From Chryseolinea serpens (GTDB lineage Bacteria > Bacteroidota > Bacteroidia > Cytophagales > Cyclobacteriaceae), in NCBI RefSeq assembly GCF_900129725.1, contig NZ_FQWQ01000001.1, positions 2,914,001-2,978,000 on the forward strand: a stretch of DNA of 64,000 nucleotides. Reading direction: 5' to 3'. Position 1 is the stretch's first letter. Each line of letters begins with the position of its first letter. The notes under the pieces are model-generated. The model saw only the letters and a program-made list of their open reading frames with translations, had not been told where the DNA came from and ran no database searches. This document shows positions 36,688-45,171 of this stretch, piece after piece. The position numbers and the translations under genes were made by a program.

Positions 36688-36785
36688 AGAGGCAGGGGGA
36701 AATTCAAAAATACAAATAAACAAAATGTCTTCCCGTCTTTGCGGCAAAAATTAACCGCTAGACGGGAAGACACGTTCAAAATCGC

Positions 36786-38264
36786 TCAATATGCCCGCGC
36801 AAACAACACGCGACGCGATGAAGGTTTGCCGGAATAAATGCATTTGCCGGCTTCTTCGGGCGCATCCAGGGGAATACAGCGTATGGTGGCCTTTGATTCT
36901 TCCTTGATGGCGGCTTCCGTTTCTGGGGTTCCATCCCAGTGGGCCAGCACAAAACCCGCTTTTTCGTCGAGCACCTTTTTGAACTCGTCGTAGGTGTCAA
37001 CGCGGGTGATCATGCTTTCGCGGAAAGCGTGCGCCTTTTTGTAGATGTTTTCCTGAATATCGTCCAGCAACTTCGGTATGGCCGTGGCCACGTCCGTGAG
37101 TTTCATCACTTCTTTTGTTTTGGTATCGCGGCGCGCCACTTCCACGGTGCCGTTTTCCAGGTCGCGGGGACCGATGGCGAGACGTACAGGCACGCCTTTC
37201 AATTCCCATTCGGCAAACTTAAAGCCCGGTTTCTGTGTGTCGCGGTTGTCGAATTTCACGGTGTAGCCGGCATCGCGCAGGGTCTTGGCCATTTTATCTA
37301 CTTCCACGGTGATTTTGCTCAACTCTTCCTCGTTGCGGAAGATGGGCACGATCACTACGTGGATGGGCGCCAGCTTGGGTGGCAGCACCAACCCGTCGTC
37401 GTCGGAGTGGGCCATGATGAGAGCACCCATCAGGCGTGTGCTCACACCCCACGAAGTTCCCCAAACGTGGTCCAGCTTGCCTTCCTTGGTGGCAAACTTC
37501 ACATCGAAGGCGTTCGCAAAATTCTGTCCCAGGAAGTGCGACGTGCCTGCCTGCAGCGCCTTGCCATCCTGCATCATCGCTTCGATGCAATAGGTGTCGA
37601 CGGCGCCGGGAAAACGTTCACCTTCCGACTTTCTTCCTTTGATGACGGGCATCGCCATAAAACGCTCCGCAAACTCGGCATAGACGTTCAGCATTTGCAC
37701 CGTTTCGTCCACCGCCTCTTTCGACGTGGCGTGGGCGGTGTGCCCTTCCTGCCACAGGAACTCGGCGGTACGCAAAAAGAGGCGTGTGCGCATCTCCCAC
37801 CGCACCACGTTGGCCCATTGGTTCACCAGGATGGGCAGGTCGCGGTAGGATTGGATCCACTTCTTGTAAGTGCTCCAGATGATGGCCTCGCTGGTGGGAC
37901 GGACCACCAGTTCTTCTTCCAGCTTCGCATCGGGATCGACCATGAGCTTGCCGGGGTTTTTCGGATCGCTCTTCAGGCGGTAGTGTGTCACGATGGCACA
38001 CTCCTTGGCAAAGCCTTCGGCATTCTTCTCTTCGGCCTCAAACATGCTTTTGGGCACAAAAAGCGGGAAATAGGCATTCACGTGGCCGGTATCCTTGAAC
38101 ATTTTGTCCAGCGCCTGCTGCATCTTCTCCCAAATGCTATACCCATAGGGTTTGATGACCATACAACCGCGCACGTCGGAGTGCTCGGCCAGGTCAGCTT
38201 TTTTTACTAATTCGTTGTACCACGAAGAGTAGTCTTCACTACGGGTAGGTATTTCTTTGCCCAT
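36786..38264 (-). CDS. proS: Prolyl-tRNA synthetase, archaeal/eukaryotic-type
   Basis: A 492-residue class II aminoacyl-tRNA synthetase that charges tRNA-Pro. The N-terminus ([20 protein letters not shown]) and motif 2/3 region ([55 protein letters not shown]) are those of the shorter type lacking the bacterial editing insertion. The anticodon-binding domain follows ([17 protein letters not shown]), and the C-terminal domain retains the end signature [20 protein letters not shown]. This type is common in Bacteroidota. A perfect -7 box TATATTTG lies on the minus strand at 38310-38303, with no clear -33 element. Confidence 0.96.
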   Translation of the reverse strand: MGKEIPTRSEDYSSWYNELVKKADLAEHSDVRGCMVIKPYGYSIWEKMQQALDKMFKDTGHVNAYFPLFVPKSMFEAEEKNAEGFAKECAIVTHYRLKSDPKNPGKLMVDPDAKLEEELVVRPTSEAIIWSTYKKWIQSYRDLPILVNQWANVVRWEMRTRLFLRTAEFLWQEGHTAHATSKEAVDETVQMLNVYAEFAERFMAMPVIKGRKSEGERFPGAVDTYCIEAMMQDGKALQAGTSHFLGQNFANAFDVKFATKEGKLDHVWGTSWGVSTRLMGALIMAHSDDDGLVLPPKLAPIHVVIVPIFRNEEELSKITVEVDKMAKTLRDAGYTVKFDNRDTQKPGFKFAEWELKGVPVRLAIGPRDLENGTVEVARRDTKTKEVMKLTDVATAIPKLLDDIQENIYKKAHAFRESMITRVDTYDEFKKVLDEKAGFVLAHWDGTPETEAAIKEESKATIRCIPLDAPEEAGKCIYSGKPSSRRVLFARAY

Positions 38265-38412
38265 TGCTTGGTATAATTATTGTTGAAATTCCAGATAGAC
38301 CGCAAATATAATTTCACGACAACAAATACAGGTGAAATTTTGTAGCTTTATAAGCACTTTTAGGATGTATTTACGTTTATTTAGTGGACAAGAGTTAAAA
38401 AAACGAAGGGAT

Positions 38413-39543
38413 ATGAAAACCAAGGTCATCATGCTCAGTCTGTCAGCCGCGCTTCTGGCCGGAACAGCGTTCGCACAAGGCATCGAAAACGACGATATGT
38501 ATTTCAATGCCAAGGACCGAGCGAAGCTGAAGGCCCAGACGACCAAGGCGGACGAGCAGGCCTACACCGCCAGCGCCAAGAAAACCCAAAAATACCAGGA
38601 TGAGGAGACCCTCAATCCTACCGACAGCTATTCAGCCCGCAACGTGAACCCCGAATATGCCGCCCGGTCGAACGCCCAAACCGCGAAAGCCGACGAGCAG
38701 GACTATTTCATCAGCGACTACAAATACGCCAACGCCACCAAGCTGAACAGCTGGAACAACAACTTCAACAACGCCTATAACAACCCCTGGTACAGCTCCA
38801 CCTACTTCGGCCCCTCCATCTATTCGTGGAACAGCCCTTACTATGGCAGCTATTACGACCAATGGGGAAATCCCTGGATGAATCCTTACTATCAATCCGG
38901 CTGGTCGAGCTCGTATAGCTACTATATGGGCAGCAACTGGAACTACGGTTGGGGTAGCGGCTTTGGCATGAGCCTGTCGTATGGCAACCCTTACTATGGC
39001 GGCTACGGCTACAGCCCGTATAGCTCCTTCTGGGGTCCTTCTTATGGTTATGGTGGATATTATGGTGGTTACTATGGATATCCCAGCAATGTGGTGGTCA
39101 TCAACAACGGTGGCAGTACCGGCGAAGGACGCTCCGTCGCCTATGGTCCCCGTGCCACCAGCAACAGCGGCCGGGTGGGTTCCATGACGACCGTAGCCAC
39201 GAACGGCCGCACACGCCCGAACTATGTGTCGCCATCTACTTCGAACGGCGGAACTACCAACGGCCGGGTGACCACGCAAGGCAGAATTCAGAGTCAGGAA
39301 GACTACTATAACCGCAGCTACCGTCAACAACAGCAGCAACAACAAATGCAACAGACGTACTCCAGCCCTTCCCGTTCGGATTGGGGTGGTTCGTCAGGCC
39401 AATCGCACTATAACAGTGGCGGTCGTTCGGATTCCTTTGGCGGCGGTTCCCGTTCTTCATTCGGTGGCGGCGGCGGTGGTACGGCCGGTGGCGGATCGTT
39501 CCACAGCAGTGGCTCAAACGGCAGATCACGCGGCAGGGACTAA
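38413..39543 (+). CDS. Exported low-complexity Gly/Tyr/Ser/Asn-rich protein
   Basis: A 376-residue protein with a signal peptide (MKTKVIMLSLSAALLAGTAFAQ). Residues 25-100 are charged and hold two related segments (AKDRAKLKAQTTKADEQAYT and ARSNAQTAKADEQDYFISDY). The centre is dominated by Tyr, Gly, Asn, Trp and Ser (for example NPYYGGYGYSPYSSFWGPSY) and the C-terminal third by Gln-, Ser- and Gly-runs ending in a basic tail. No enzyme fold is visible. The composition suggests an extracellular structural or adhesive role, which is inference. The start at 38413 is set by the signal peptide. It is 27 bases before a FadL-like porin gene, probably one transcript. Confidence 0.75.
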   Translation: MKTKVIMLSLSAALLAGTAFAQGIENDDMYFNAKDRAKLKAQTTKADEQAYTASAKKTQKYQDEETLNPTDSYSARNVNPEYAARSNAQTAKADEQDYFISDYKYANATKLNSWNNNFNNAYNNPWYSSTYFGPSIYSWNSPYYGSYYDQWGNPWMNPYYQSGWSSSYSYYMGSNWNYGWGSGFGMSLSYGNPYYGGYGYSPYSSFWGPSYGYGGYYGGYYGYPSNVVVINNGGSTGEGRSVAYGPRATSNSGRVGSMTTVATNGRTRPNYVSPSTSNGGTTNGRVTTQGRIQSQEDYYNRSYRQQQQQQQMQQTYSSPSRSDWGGSSGQSHYNSGGRSDSFGGGSRSSFGGGGGGTAGGGSFHSSGSNGRSRGRD

Positions 39544-39570
39544 TTCATTTTCATTTAACGAAGCACGACG

Positions 39571-41112
39571 ATGTGGAGGAAAATATCAGCCCTCACGGGA
39601 ATTCTATTGTTCACCATTTCCATAGCATGGTCGCAAGGCTACGTGGAATCGGCGCTCACCTTTAGCCAGACAACGCCCGGTGGAAGCGCCCGCATCCAGG
39701 CCATGGGTGGAAGCCAGATCGCGCTGGGCGGCGACTACAGTTCGGCCGCGTCCAACCCGGCCGGGCTAGGCATGTTCAACCGTTCGGAGGTGACCCTGAC
39801 ACCCGGATTTACCAGCTACAACAATCAATCGCACTACTTCGGCGTTTCGCAAGACCAATCCAAGTCCAAATTTGTGGTCCCGGGATTCAGCCTCGTTCTG
39901 CACATCCCGAGCCATGGCAACAGTGGCTTTCAGGGCGGCGCTTTTGCCATTACCATGACACGCGTCAACGACTTCAATGCGCCTTTCTCCTACAATGGCA
40001 ACCCCAACACATCGAAACTGCAGAGCTTTATCGACGATGCCAACGGTTACACCACCGATCAGTTCGACCCCAACGGCAGCACGAACCATAACCGCTACAA
40101 CAGCCCAACCGGATTGGCTTATTTTAATTACCTGATCGGCCCCGCTTACCTATTGGATGCGAACTATCCCGACGACGAATATTTCACGGATGTGAAGAAG
40201 CTTCCCCACCAAAGCGAAACGGTGCAGAACGACGGCATCATTAATCAGTGGAATTTTTCATACGGCGGGAACTACAAGGACATCTTATTCTTTGGTGCAA
40301 GCATTGGCGTGAGCTCTCTCCGCTACAAAACAACCAAGACATTTTCAGAATCCTTTACCGACGATGAGTTTGTGAATGGCTGGGACATGAACGAAAATCT
40401 CAAGATCACCGGAACCGGCGTCAACGCAACCTTCGGCGCCACGGTACGGCCGGTGGACTTTATGCAAATCGGGATATCGTATACCTCGCCAACATTCTAT
40501 CAACTCTCGGAAACCTCCGACGCCACGATGAACTCCAGTTGGAAGGATTTCTACTATTATTCAAACAAACCCAATTATAACGGACAAGACGGTAACAAGA
40601 AGCTCGGCAACGAAAGCTCGTTTACCGACCAGGTTATCTCAGAATACAGTCTTAGCGCTCCTCACAAGTTCAGCGCCGGGCTAGCCCTTATTTCCAAGTA
40701 TGGTTTAATTACAGGCGACATAGAAATGCGGAATTACTCAAAAGCAAAATATACTTCCTCCTACAATTCCTATATCGATTTTACCGACTCCAACCTCGGC
40801 ATCAACGATACCTACAAATCGGTGGTGAACTACCGGGGAGGTCTCGAAGGACGCTACAAGATATTCCGGTTGCGCGCGGGCTATGGTGTTCAAGCCAATC
40901 CGTATCGCGGTAGCGACTATGACAACAGCATCAAGACCATCAGTGCGGGCGTTGGGATCAAGCTCGAAAAGTTCCACGTCGATTTTGCCTGGGTACAAAG
41001 CAAGGGCAACAGTCTCTACGCGCCTTATTTCATAAGCGACGGCTCGGGGCCCATCGTTGAGTTACAAACCAAAATTGTTACGGGTCTGGTCACCCTCGGC
41101 GTCAATTTTTAA
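39571..41112 (+). CDS. FadL/OmpP1-like outer-membrane transport protein
   Basis: A 513-residue beta-barrel protein of the OmpP1/FadL/TodX superfamily, which transports hydrophobic compounds across the outer membrane. The signal peptide (MWRKISALTGILLFTISIAW) is followed by the family N-terminal hatch signature: ARIQAMGGSQIALGGDYSSA then ASNPAGLGMFNRSEVTLTPG. Later segments alternate barrel strands and long polar loops. The final strand ends in Phe (VTLGVNF), as needed for barrel assembly. Ligand unknown. The 3' end overlaps the convergent aroK gene by 11 bases. Confidence 0.87.
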   Translation: MWRKISALTGILLFTISIAWSQGYVESALTFSQTTPGGSARIQAMGGSQIALGGDYSSAASNPAGLGMFNRSEVTLTPGFTSYNNQSHYFGVSQDQSKSKFVVPGFSLVLHIPSHGNSGFQGGAFAITMTRVNDFNAPFSYNGNPNTSKLQSFIDDANGYTTDQFDPNGSTNHNRYNSPTGLAYFNYLIGPAYLLDANYPDDEYFTDVKKLPHQSETVQNDGIINQWNFSYGGNYKDILFFGASIGVSSLRYKTTKTFSESFTDDEFVNGWDMNENLKITGTGVNATFGATVRPVDFMQIGISYTSPTFYQLSETSDATMNSSWKDFYYYSNKPNYNGQDGNKKLGNESSFTDQVISEYSLSAPHKFSAGLALISKYGLITGDIEMRNYSKAKYTSSYNSYIDFTDSNLGINDTYKSVVNYRGGLEGRYKIFRLRAGYGVQANPYRGSDYDNSIKTISAGVGIKLEKFHVDFAWVQSKGNSLYAPYFISDGSGPIVELQTKIVTGLVTLGVNF

Positions 41113-41602
41113 GATGTATCGCTTTTAGCAGCGCCGGCAGATCAGCGTTATGGATCGTGACGTTAGCCGTCGCATAGATGGGTTGACGGACGTGACTCAT
41201 TGTGGTGATCTTCTCACGTCGCTCGGCGGCGTCGGCGGCATGAAGTAGCGGACGGTCTGTTTTGCGATCCAGGCGGGCCAGCAATTCGGAAACCGGCACA
41301 TCCAAAAAAATACTGAACCCGGTTTTGAGGATGGTATCCATACCGTTATAAAAACAAGGCGCTCCTCCGCCCGTAGCCATCACAAACCCCTTTGTGGACG
41401 AAGCCCACTCCGTGAGCAGCCGCGACTCTACCTGGCGAAAATAGTCCTCCCCCTGTTCGGCAAAGATCTGTGAGATCGATTTGCCTTCCTGTCGTTCGAT
41501 TTCCTTGTCCAGATCAACAAACAACAACAGCAGCTCTTCGGCCAGTTGCCTGCCCAACGTGGTTTTGCCCGAACCGGGCATGCCGATGAGGTAGATCTTC
41601 AT
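41102..41602 (-). CDS. aroK: Shikimate kinase
   Basis: A 166-residue P-loop kinase that phosphorylates shikimate in chorismate synthesis. Walker A is GMPGSGKTTLGRQLAEELLL; the shikimate-binding Asp lies in FVDLDKEIERQEGKSI; the GGGAPC loop and the LID-region RLDRKTDRPLL are in the right order. Length is normal. The ATG at 41602 is the first codon of the conserved MKIYLIGMPG start. No other aromatic-pathway gene is adjacent; the next gene upstream on the strand is the DoxX-like protein, 12 bases away. Confidence 0.95.
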   Translation of the reverse strand: MKIYLIGMPGSGKTTLGRQLAEELLLLFVDLDKEIERQEGKSISQIFAEQGEDYFRQVESRLLTEWASSTKGFVMATGGGAPCFYNGMDTILKTGFSIFLDVPVSELLARLDRKTDRPLLHAADAAERREKITTMSHVRQPIYATANVTIHNADLPALLKAIHLKN

Positions 41603-41614
41603 GCTGATCTGGGA

Positions 41615-42727
41615 TTAATGAAGCAGTGCCATCACCTCGGCAGCGTCAGGTGTGTCGTTGTCATGCCACATGCCCTTCACGGTGCCGTCTACCCACAGGG
41701 TGATCCCCGGATTTGCGCGGACAATGGTTTTCAATACCGTGGCATCGGCGAAATAGTAGGGCACGGCCAATTGATGTTCGTGGCGGAAGGCTTCGAATTG
41801 CTCCGCGCCTGTGGCCGTGAGCACCATCATGTCCACCTTGCCGTCGAGATCCTTGATGAGCTGGCGGATCTTCTCGATGTTTTTGGTGGAGGCTTTATTG
41901 GCGTCGTAGATAATAAAAAACAGCTTGGCGCCTTGGAAGGTCTCCTGGGTCATGTCGTTGCCGTCGGCATCCGAAACCGAATAGTCGGTGATCTTGGGCC
42001 GGGTCTTGTCGGCGTTCAATTGCTCGACGCTTTCATATTTATAGATCAGCGTATCCGACAGGTATTTGGCGGACTTGATCAGCGCGCCGTCTTTCTTTTG
42101 TTTAAAGGTATACTCAAAGATGGGCTGCTCCGGCGGTTGCATTTGTTGTGGAATGTTGTTGCCTATTTTGTAGGCTCTGAAATCGATGAAAGGGAGATGG
42201 CGTATGGCGTAAATGCCCAGCGCAAAACAGATCACCACCACGGCACCGATTACGGCGTGCCCCTCCTTGCTATACAACACGGGTTTGTAGCGCTTGCGAT
42301 ACCAGAACAAGTGCAACACAGGCACCATGAGGATGACGTCTTTGCTGAACGATTGCCAGGGCGTCAGCTTGATGGCATCGCCGAAGCAACCGCAGTCGGT
42401 CACTTTGTTGAAAAAGGCCGAATAGAACGTGAGGAAGGTGAAAAAGATCATCAGTCCCAATAACACTTTTGTAGTAAGGTTCATCCGGTAATAAAGGAGT
42501 ACGGCCACACCCAGGGCCAACTCCAGTACGATGAGGAAGAGCCCGATCTCCAACGCATACGGCTTCAGCCATAAAAAGAAGGACCCGAAATCTTCGGCGA
42601 ACACTTCAAAATATTCTTCCATCTTGATCTCGGTGCCGATGGGATCGTTGAGCTTGATGAGCCCCGAAAAAATGAAAAGCGCCCCCACGAAATACCGGCT
42701 GGCCTGATCTGCGATTTTTTGTATCAT
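41615..42727 (-). CDS. DoxX-like membrane protein, BT_3928 type
   Basis: A 370-residue protein with an N-terminal DoxX-like helical membrane part. Its first helix region has YFVGALFIFSGLIKLNDPIG, and three more helices reach to about residue 155, with the DCGCFGDAIKLTPWQSFSKD loop that is typical of these proteins. A further helix lies near 180. The C-terminal domain has a thioredoxin-like strand order (AKLFFIIYDANKASTKNIEK to VRANPGITLWVDGTVKGMWH) but no CxxC. The two Cys in DCGC are likely redox-active. Function is unsettled in the family; a link to membrane redox chemistry is inferred. It lies 3 bases after the DUF1599 stop. Confidence 0.82.
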   Translation of the reverse strand: MIQKIADQASRYFVGALFIFSGLIKLNDPIGTEIKMEEYFEVFAEDFGSFFLWLKPYALEIGLFLIVLELALGVAVLLYYRMNLTTKVLLGLMIFFTFLTFYSAFFNKVTDCGCFGDAIKLTPWQSFSKDVILMVPVLHLFWYRKRYKPVLYSKEGHAVIGAVVVICFALGIYAIRHLPFIDFRAYKIGNNIPQQMQPPEQPIFEYTFKQKKDGALIKSAKYLSDTLIYKYESVEQLNADKTRPKITDYSVSDADGNDMTQETFQGAKLFFIIYDANKASTKNIEKIRQLIKDLDGKVDMMVLTATGAEQFEAFRHEHQLAVPYYFADATVLKTIVRANPGITLWVDGTVKGMWHDNDTPDAAEVMALLH

Positions 42728-42730
42728 ATG

Positions 42731-43270
42731 TTATGCTTTCGATAATATCATGGCGAACACGGCGTAGTTGATCATGTCCTGGTAGTTGGCCTTCACCCCT
42801 TCGCTCACTAAAGTTTTTCCTTGGTTGTCTTCGATCTGTTTCACCCGCAACAATTTCATGAGGATGATGTCGGTAATGGACGTGACGCGCATATCGCGCC
42901 AGGCTTCGCCGTAGTCGTGGTTCTTGTTTTGAAGCAGGTTGAACGTTTCGTTCACGGCCCCGTCATAGAGCGGCTCCAGTTCTTCCACGGTCATTTCCAG
43001 GGAGGAAGAATCGGCGAGCTGCATCTGGATGAGGGCCATGATGCAATAGTTGATAATGGCCACGAACTCGTCGCTGATGGGGTCGTCCACTTTTTGCACG
43101 CCTTTTTCCTGGATGCTGCGGATGCGTTGGGCCTTGATGAAGATCTGGTCTGTAATGGACGGTAAACGAAGGATTCGCCACGCCGTGCCATAATCGCGGG
43201 TCTTTTTGTCGAACAAAGCCTTGCAACGGGCGATTATTTCTTTGTACTCCTGGGCTGTTTTTTCAATCAA
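42731..43270 (-). CDS. DUF1599 protein, internally duplicated
   Basis: A 179-residue protein made of two copies of one helical unit: KKTRDYGTAWRILRLPSITDQIFIKAQRIRSIQE near residue 22 and KNHDYGEAWRDMRVTSITDIILMKLLRVKQIED near residue 115. Each copy is followed by an INY-x-x-x-A helix. Conserved Tyr, Trp, Arg and Asp recur at matching places, suggesting a two-fold symmetric site. No function is established that I know of. It diverges from folP, and the DoxX-like gene follows at 3 bases. Confidence 0.85.
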   Translation of the reverse strand: MIEKTAQEYKEIIARCKALFDKKTRDYGTAWRILRLPSITDQIFIKAQRIRSIQEKGVQKVDDPISDEFVAIINYCIMALIQMQLADSSSLEMTVEELEPLYDGAVNETFNLLQNKNHDYGEAWRDMRVTSITDIILMKLLRVKQIEDNQGKTLVSEGVKANYQDMINYAVFAMILSKA

Positions 43271-43329
43271 GGCAATATACTTTAGGTGGCAAACTTCTTA
43301 ATTTGGCTCATAATTCCAGCACGCCCCGC

Positions 43330-44205
43330 ATGAAATCTGCGCCTGAAAATAGATTATTTTCCACAAACAAAACACTGAACCTCCGCGGCCGGCTCATCGA
43401 CCTCCACACCCCCAAAGTGATGGGCATTTTGAACGTGACCCCCGACAGTTTTTTCGACGGTGGCCGTTACACCACCGAAGATGCCATCGTGCGCCAGGCC
43501 GAAAAAATGCTCCAGGAAGGCGCCACCCTCATCGACGTGGGCGCCGCCTCGTCCCGTCCGGGTGCACCCGACGTTTCGAAGGAAGCCGAATTGAGCCGGG
43601 CCCTGCTGGCGGTAAAAGTGATCCTGAAAAATTTCCCGGAAGCCTTCGTGTCCATCGATACCTATCGCAGCGCCGTGGCCCATGCCGCCGTCAACGAGGG
43701 GGCCGTCCTGATCAACGACATTTCCGGCGGGTCACTGGATCCCCTCATGCTCGACTGCGTGGCGGCCGCAAAAGTCCCCTATGTGGTGATGCACATGAAG
43801 GGCGATCCGCAAACGATGACCAAACTTGCGTCATATGAAAACCTGTTACAGGAAGTGTTGAATTATTTTCACGAAAAAATTTACCAACTGCAGCTTCGCG
43901 GTATTAAGGATGTGATCGTCGACCCCGGGTTTGGTTTTGCCAAAGGGCCCACGCAAAATTTTGAGTTGTTGCACCAGCTGGAATATCTTCATCTGTTGAA
44001 CAAACCGCTGCTGGTGGGGTTATCTCGTAAGTCGATGATCTGGAAAACGCTGAACATTGCACCGGAGCAAGCTTTGAACGGCACCACCGCCCTCAACGCG
44101 CTGGCCCTCACCAAAGGCGCCGCGCTTTTGCGGGTGCACGATGTGAAAGAAGCTGTCGAGACTATAAAATTGATAACGTCAACCCTAGCCTCCCCCAACG
44201 GTTGA
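43330..44205 (+). CDS. folP: Dihydropteroate synthase
   Basis: A 291-residue TIM-barrel enzyme that joins p-aminobenzoate to dihydropterin pyrophosphate in folate synthesis, the target of sulfonamides. Motifs: MGILNVTPDSFFDGG, IDVGAASSRPGA, VSIDTYRSAVAHAA, LINDISGG, VVMHMKGDPQTM (MHM-K-G-x-P), IVDPGFGFAKG, VGLSRKSMIW. The ATG at 43330 is chosen; a TTG nine codons upstream is possible. It is 60 bases before the cdaA gene on the same strand, a frequent pairing in this phylum. Confidence 0.96.
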   Translation: MKSAPENRLFSTNKTLNLRGRLIDLHTPKVMGILNVTPDSFFDGGRYTTEDAIVRQAEKMLQEGATLIDVGAASSRPGAPDVSKEAELSRALLAVKVILKNFPEAFVSIDTYRSAVAHAAVNEGAVLINDISGGSLDPLMLDCVAAAKVPYVVMHMKGDPQTMTKLASYENLLQEVLNYFHEKIYQLQLRGIKDVIVDPGFGFAKGPTQNFELLHQLEYLHLLNKPLLVGLSRKSMIWKTLNIAPEQALNGTTALNALALTKGAALLRVHDVKEAVETIKLITSTLASPNG

Positions 44206-44265
44206 CCTATTTTATATATCCCCTCGTTCTTCATACTTGATCAATCGTCGTTTACCTTTGTAAGA

Positions 44266-45132
44266 ATGGTCTTACTTTTTAAAATAGGATTTCTGGATGT
44301 GACCTGGGTCGATTTTGTCGACATCGCGTTGGTGAGCATATTGCTCTACCAGGTCTACAAGCTCATCCGCGGAAGTATCGCCGTGAACATCTTCCTGGGG
44401 ATCCTTGCCCTCTACCTGGTCTACCTCATCGTGCGCGCCGCGCAGATGGAGTTGCTGGCCACCATACTCGGCCAGTTCATGGGCGTGGGCGTATTGGCGA
44501 TGATCATCCTCTTCCAGCCGGAGATCCGGAAATTCCTGCTCGTGATCGGGCGGGGAACAGAATTCAAGGAGAACATTTTCAAGACGATCGCCAACTGGCG
44601 CCATCAATATCACGACGACTTCGACATCCACGAGGTAATGGAAGCCGCCAAGGCCCTCAAAGCAACCAAGACCGGCGCCCTGGTTGTTTTTTCGCGCGAT
44701 ACAGAACTCAAATTCTATGTACAAACCGGCGACGCGCTGGATTCGGCGGTGAACAAGCGATTGCTGCTTTCCATCTTTAATAAACACAGCCCGTTGCACG
44801 ACGGTGCCGTGATCATCCACAAGGGACGGATCAAAGCCGCCCGATGCGTATTGCCCGTCAGCGAGAATGACAACCTGCCTCCACACTTCGGGTTGCGGCA
44901 CCGCGCCGCCGTGGGCATGTCGGAAAACACCGACACCCTGGTGATGGCCATTTCAGAAGAGTCGGGCCGGCTCATCCTGGCCCGCAACGGCAAATACCTC
45001 CGCTCACTGAAATTAAAGCAGGTCGAGCATCGCGTGTTGCAGTACCTGCACAACGATGAGCCGGCGCGTTGGGAAGAAGAAGTAAAGGACGAAGAGCCCG
45101 AGCCCACCGAATCGTCGCCTGCAAAAGCATAA
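44266..45132 (+). CDS. cdaA: Diadenylate cyclase CdaA (c-di-AMP synthase)
   Basis: A 288-residue membrane-bound diadenylate cyclase that makes cyclic di-AMP from two ATP. Three N-terminal helices (about residues 13-80) are followed by the DAC domain with LHDGAVIIHKGRIKAARCVL and GLRHRAAVGMSENTDTLVMA, that is, the DGA and RHR catalytic motifs, both intact. An acidic C-terminal tail of 40 residues is extra. The -7-like TACCTTTG at 44253-44260 ends 5 bases before the ATG; no -33 element stands out, so transcription may mainly come from folP. c-di-AMP usually controls osmotic balance and wall homeostasis. Confidence 0.95.
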   Translation: MVLLFKIGFLDVTWVDFVDIALVSILLYQVYKLIRGSIAVNIFLGILALYLVYLIVRAAQMELLATILGQFMGVGVLAMIILFQPEIRKFLLVIGRGTEFKENIFKTIANWRHQYHDDFDIHEVMEAAKALKATKTGALVVFSRDTELKFYVQTGDALDSAVNKRLLLSIFNKHSPLHDGAVIIHKGRIKAARCVLPVSENDNLPPHFGLRHRAAVGMSENTDTLVMAISEESGRLILARNGKYLRSLKLKQVEHRVLQYLHNDEPARWEEEVKDEEPEPTESSPAKA

Positions 45133-45171
45133 GCGGTTTATGTTTAACTTCGTGCCAAATACATTTCCGGC

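Noticed and set aside
36939-38210. 423-codon open frame on the plus strand opposite proS
   Set aside because: It is a shadow of the proS coding frame: proS has full synthetase motifs on the other strand, and the antisense product has no recognisable domain.
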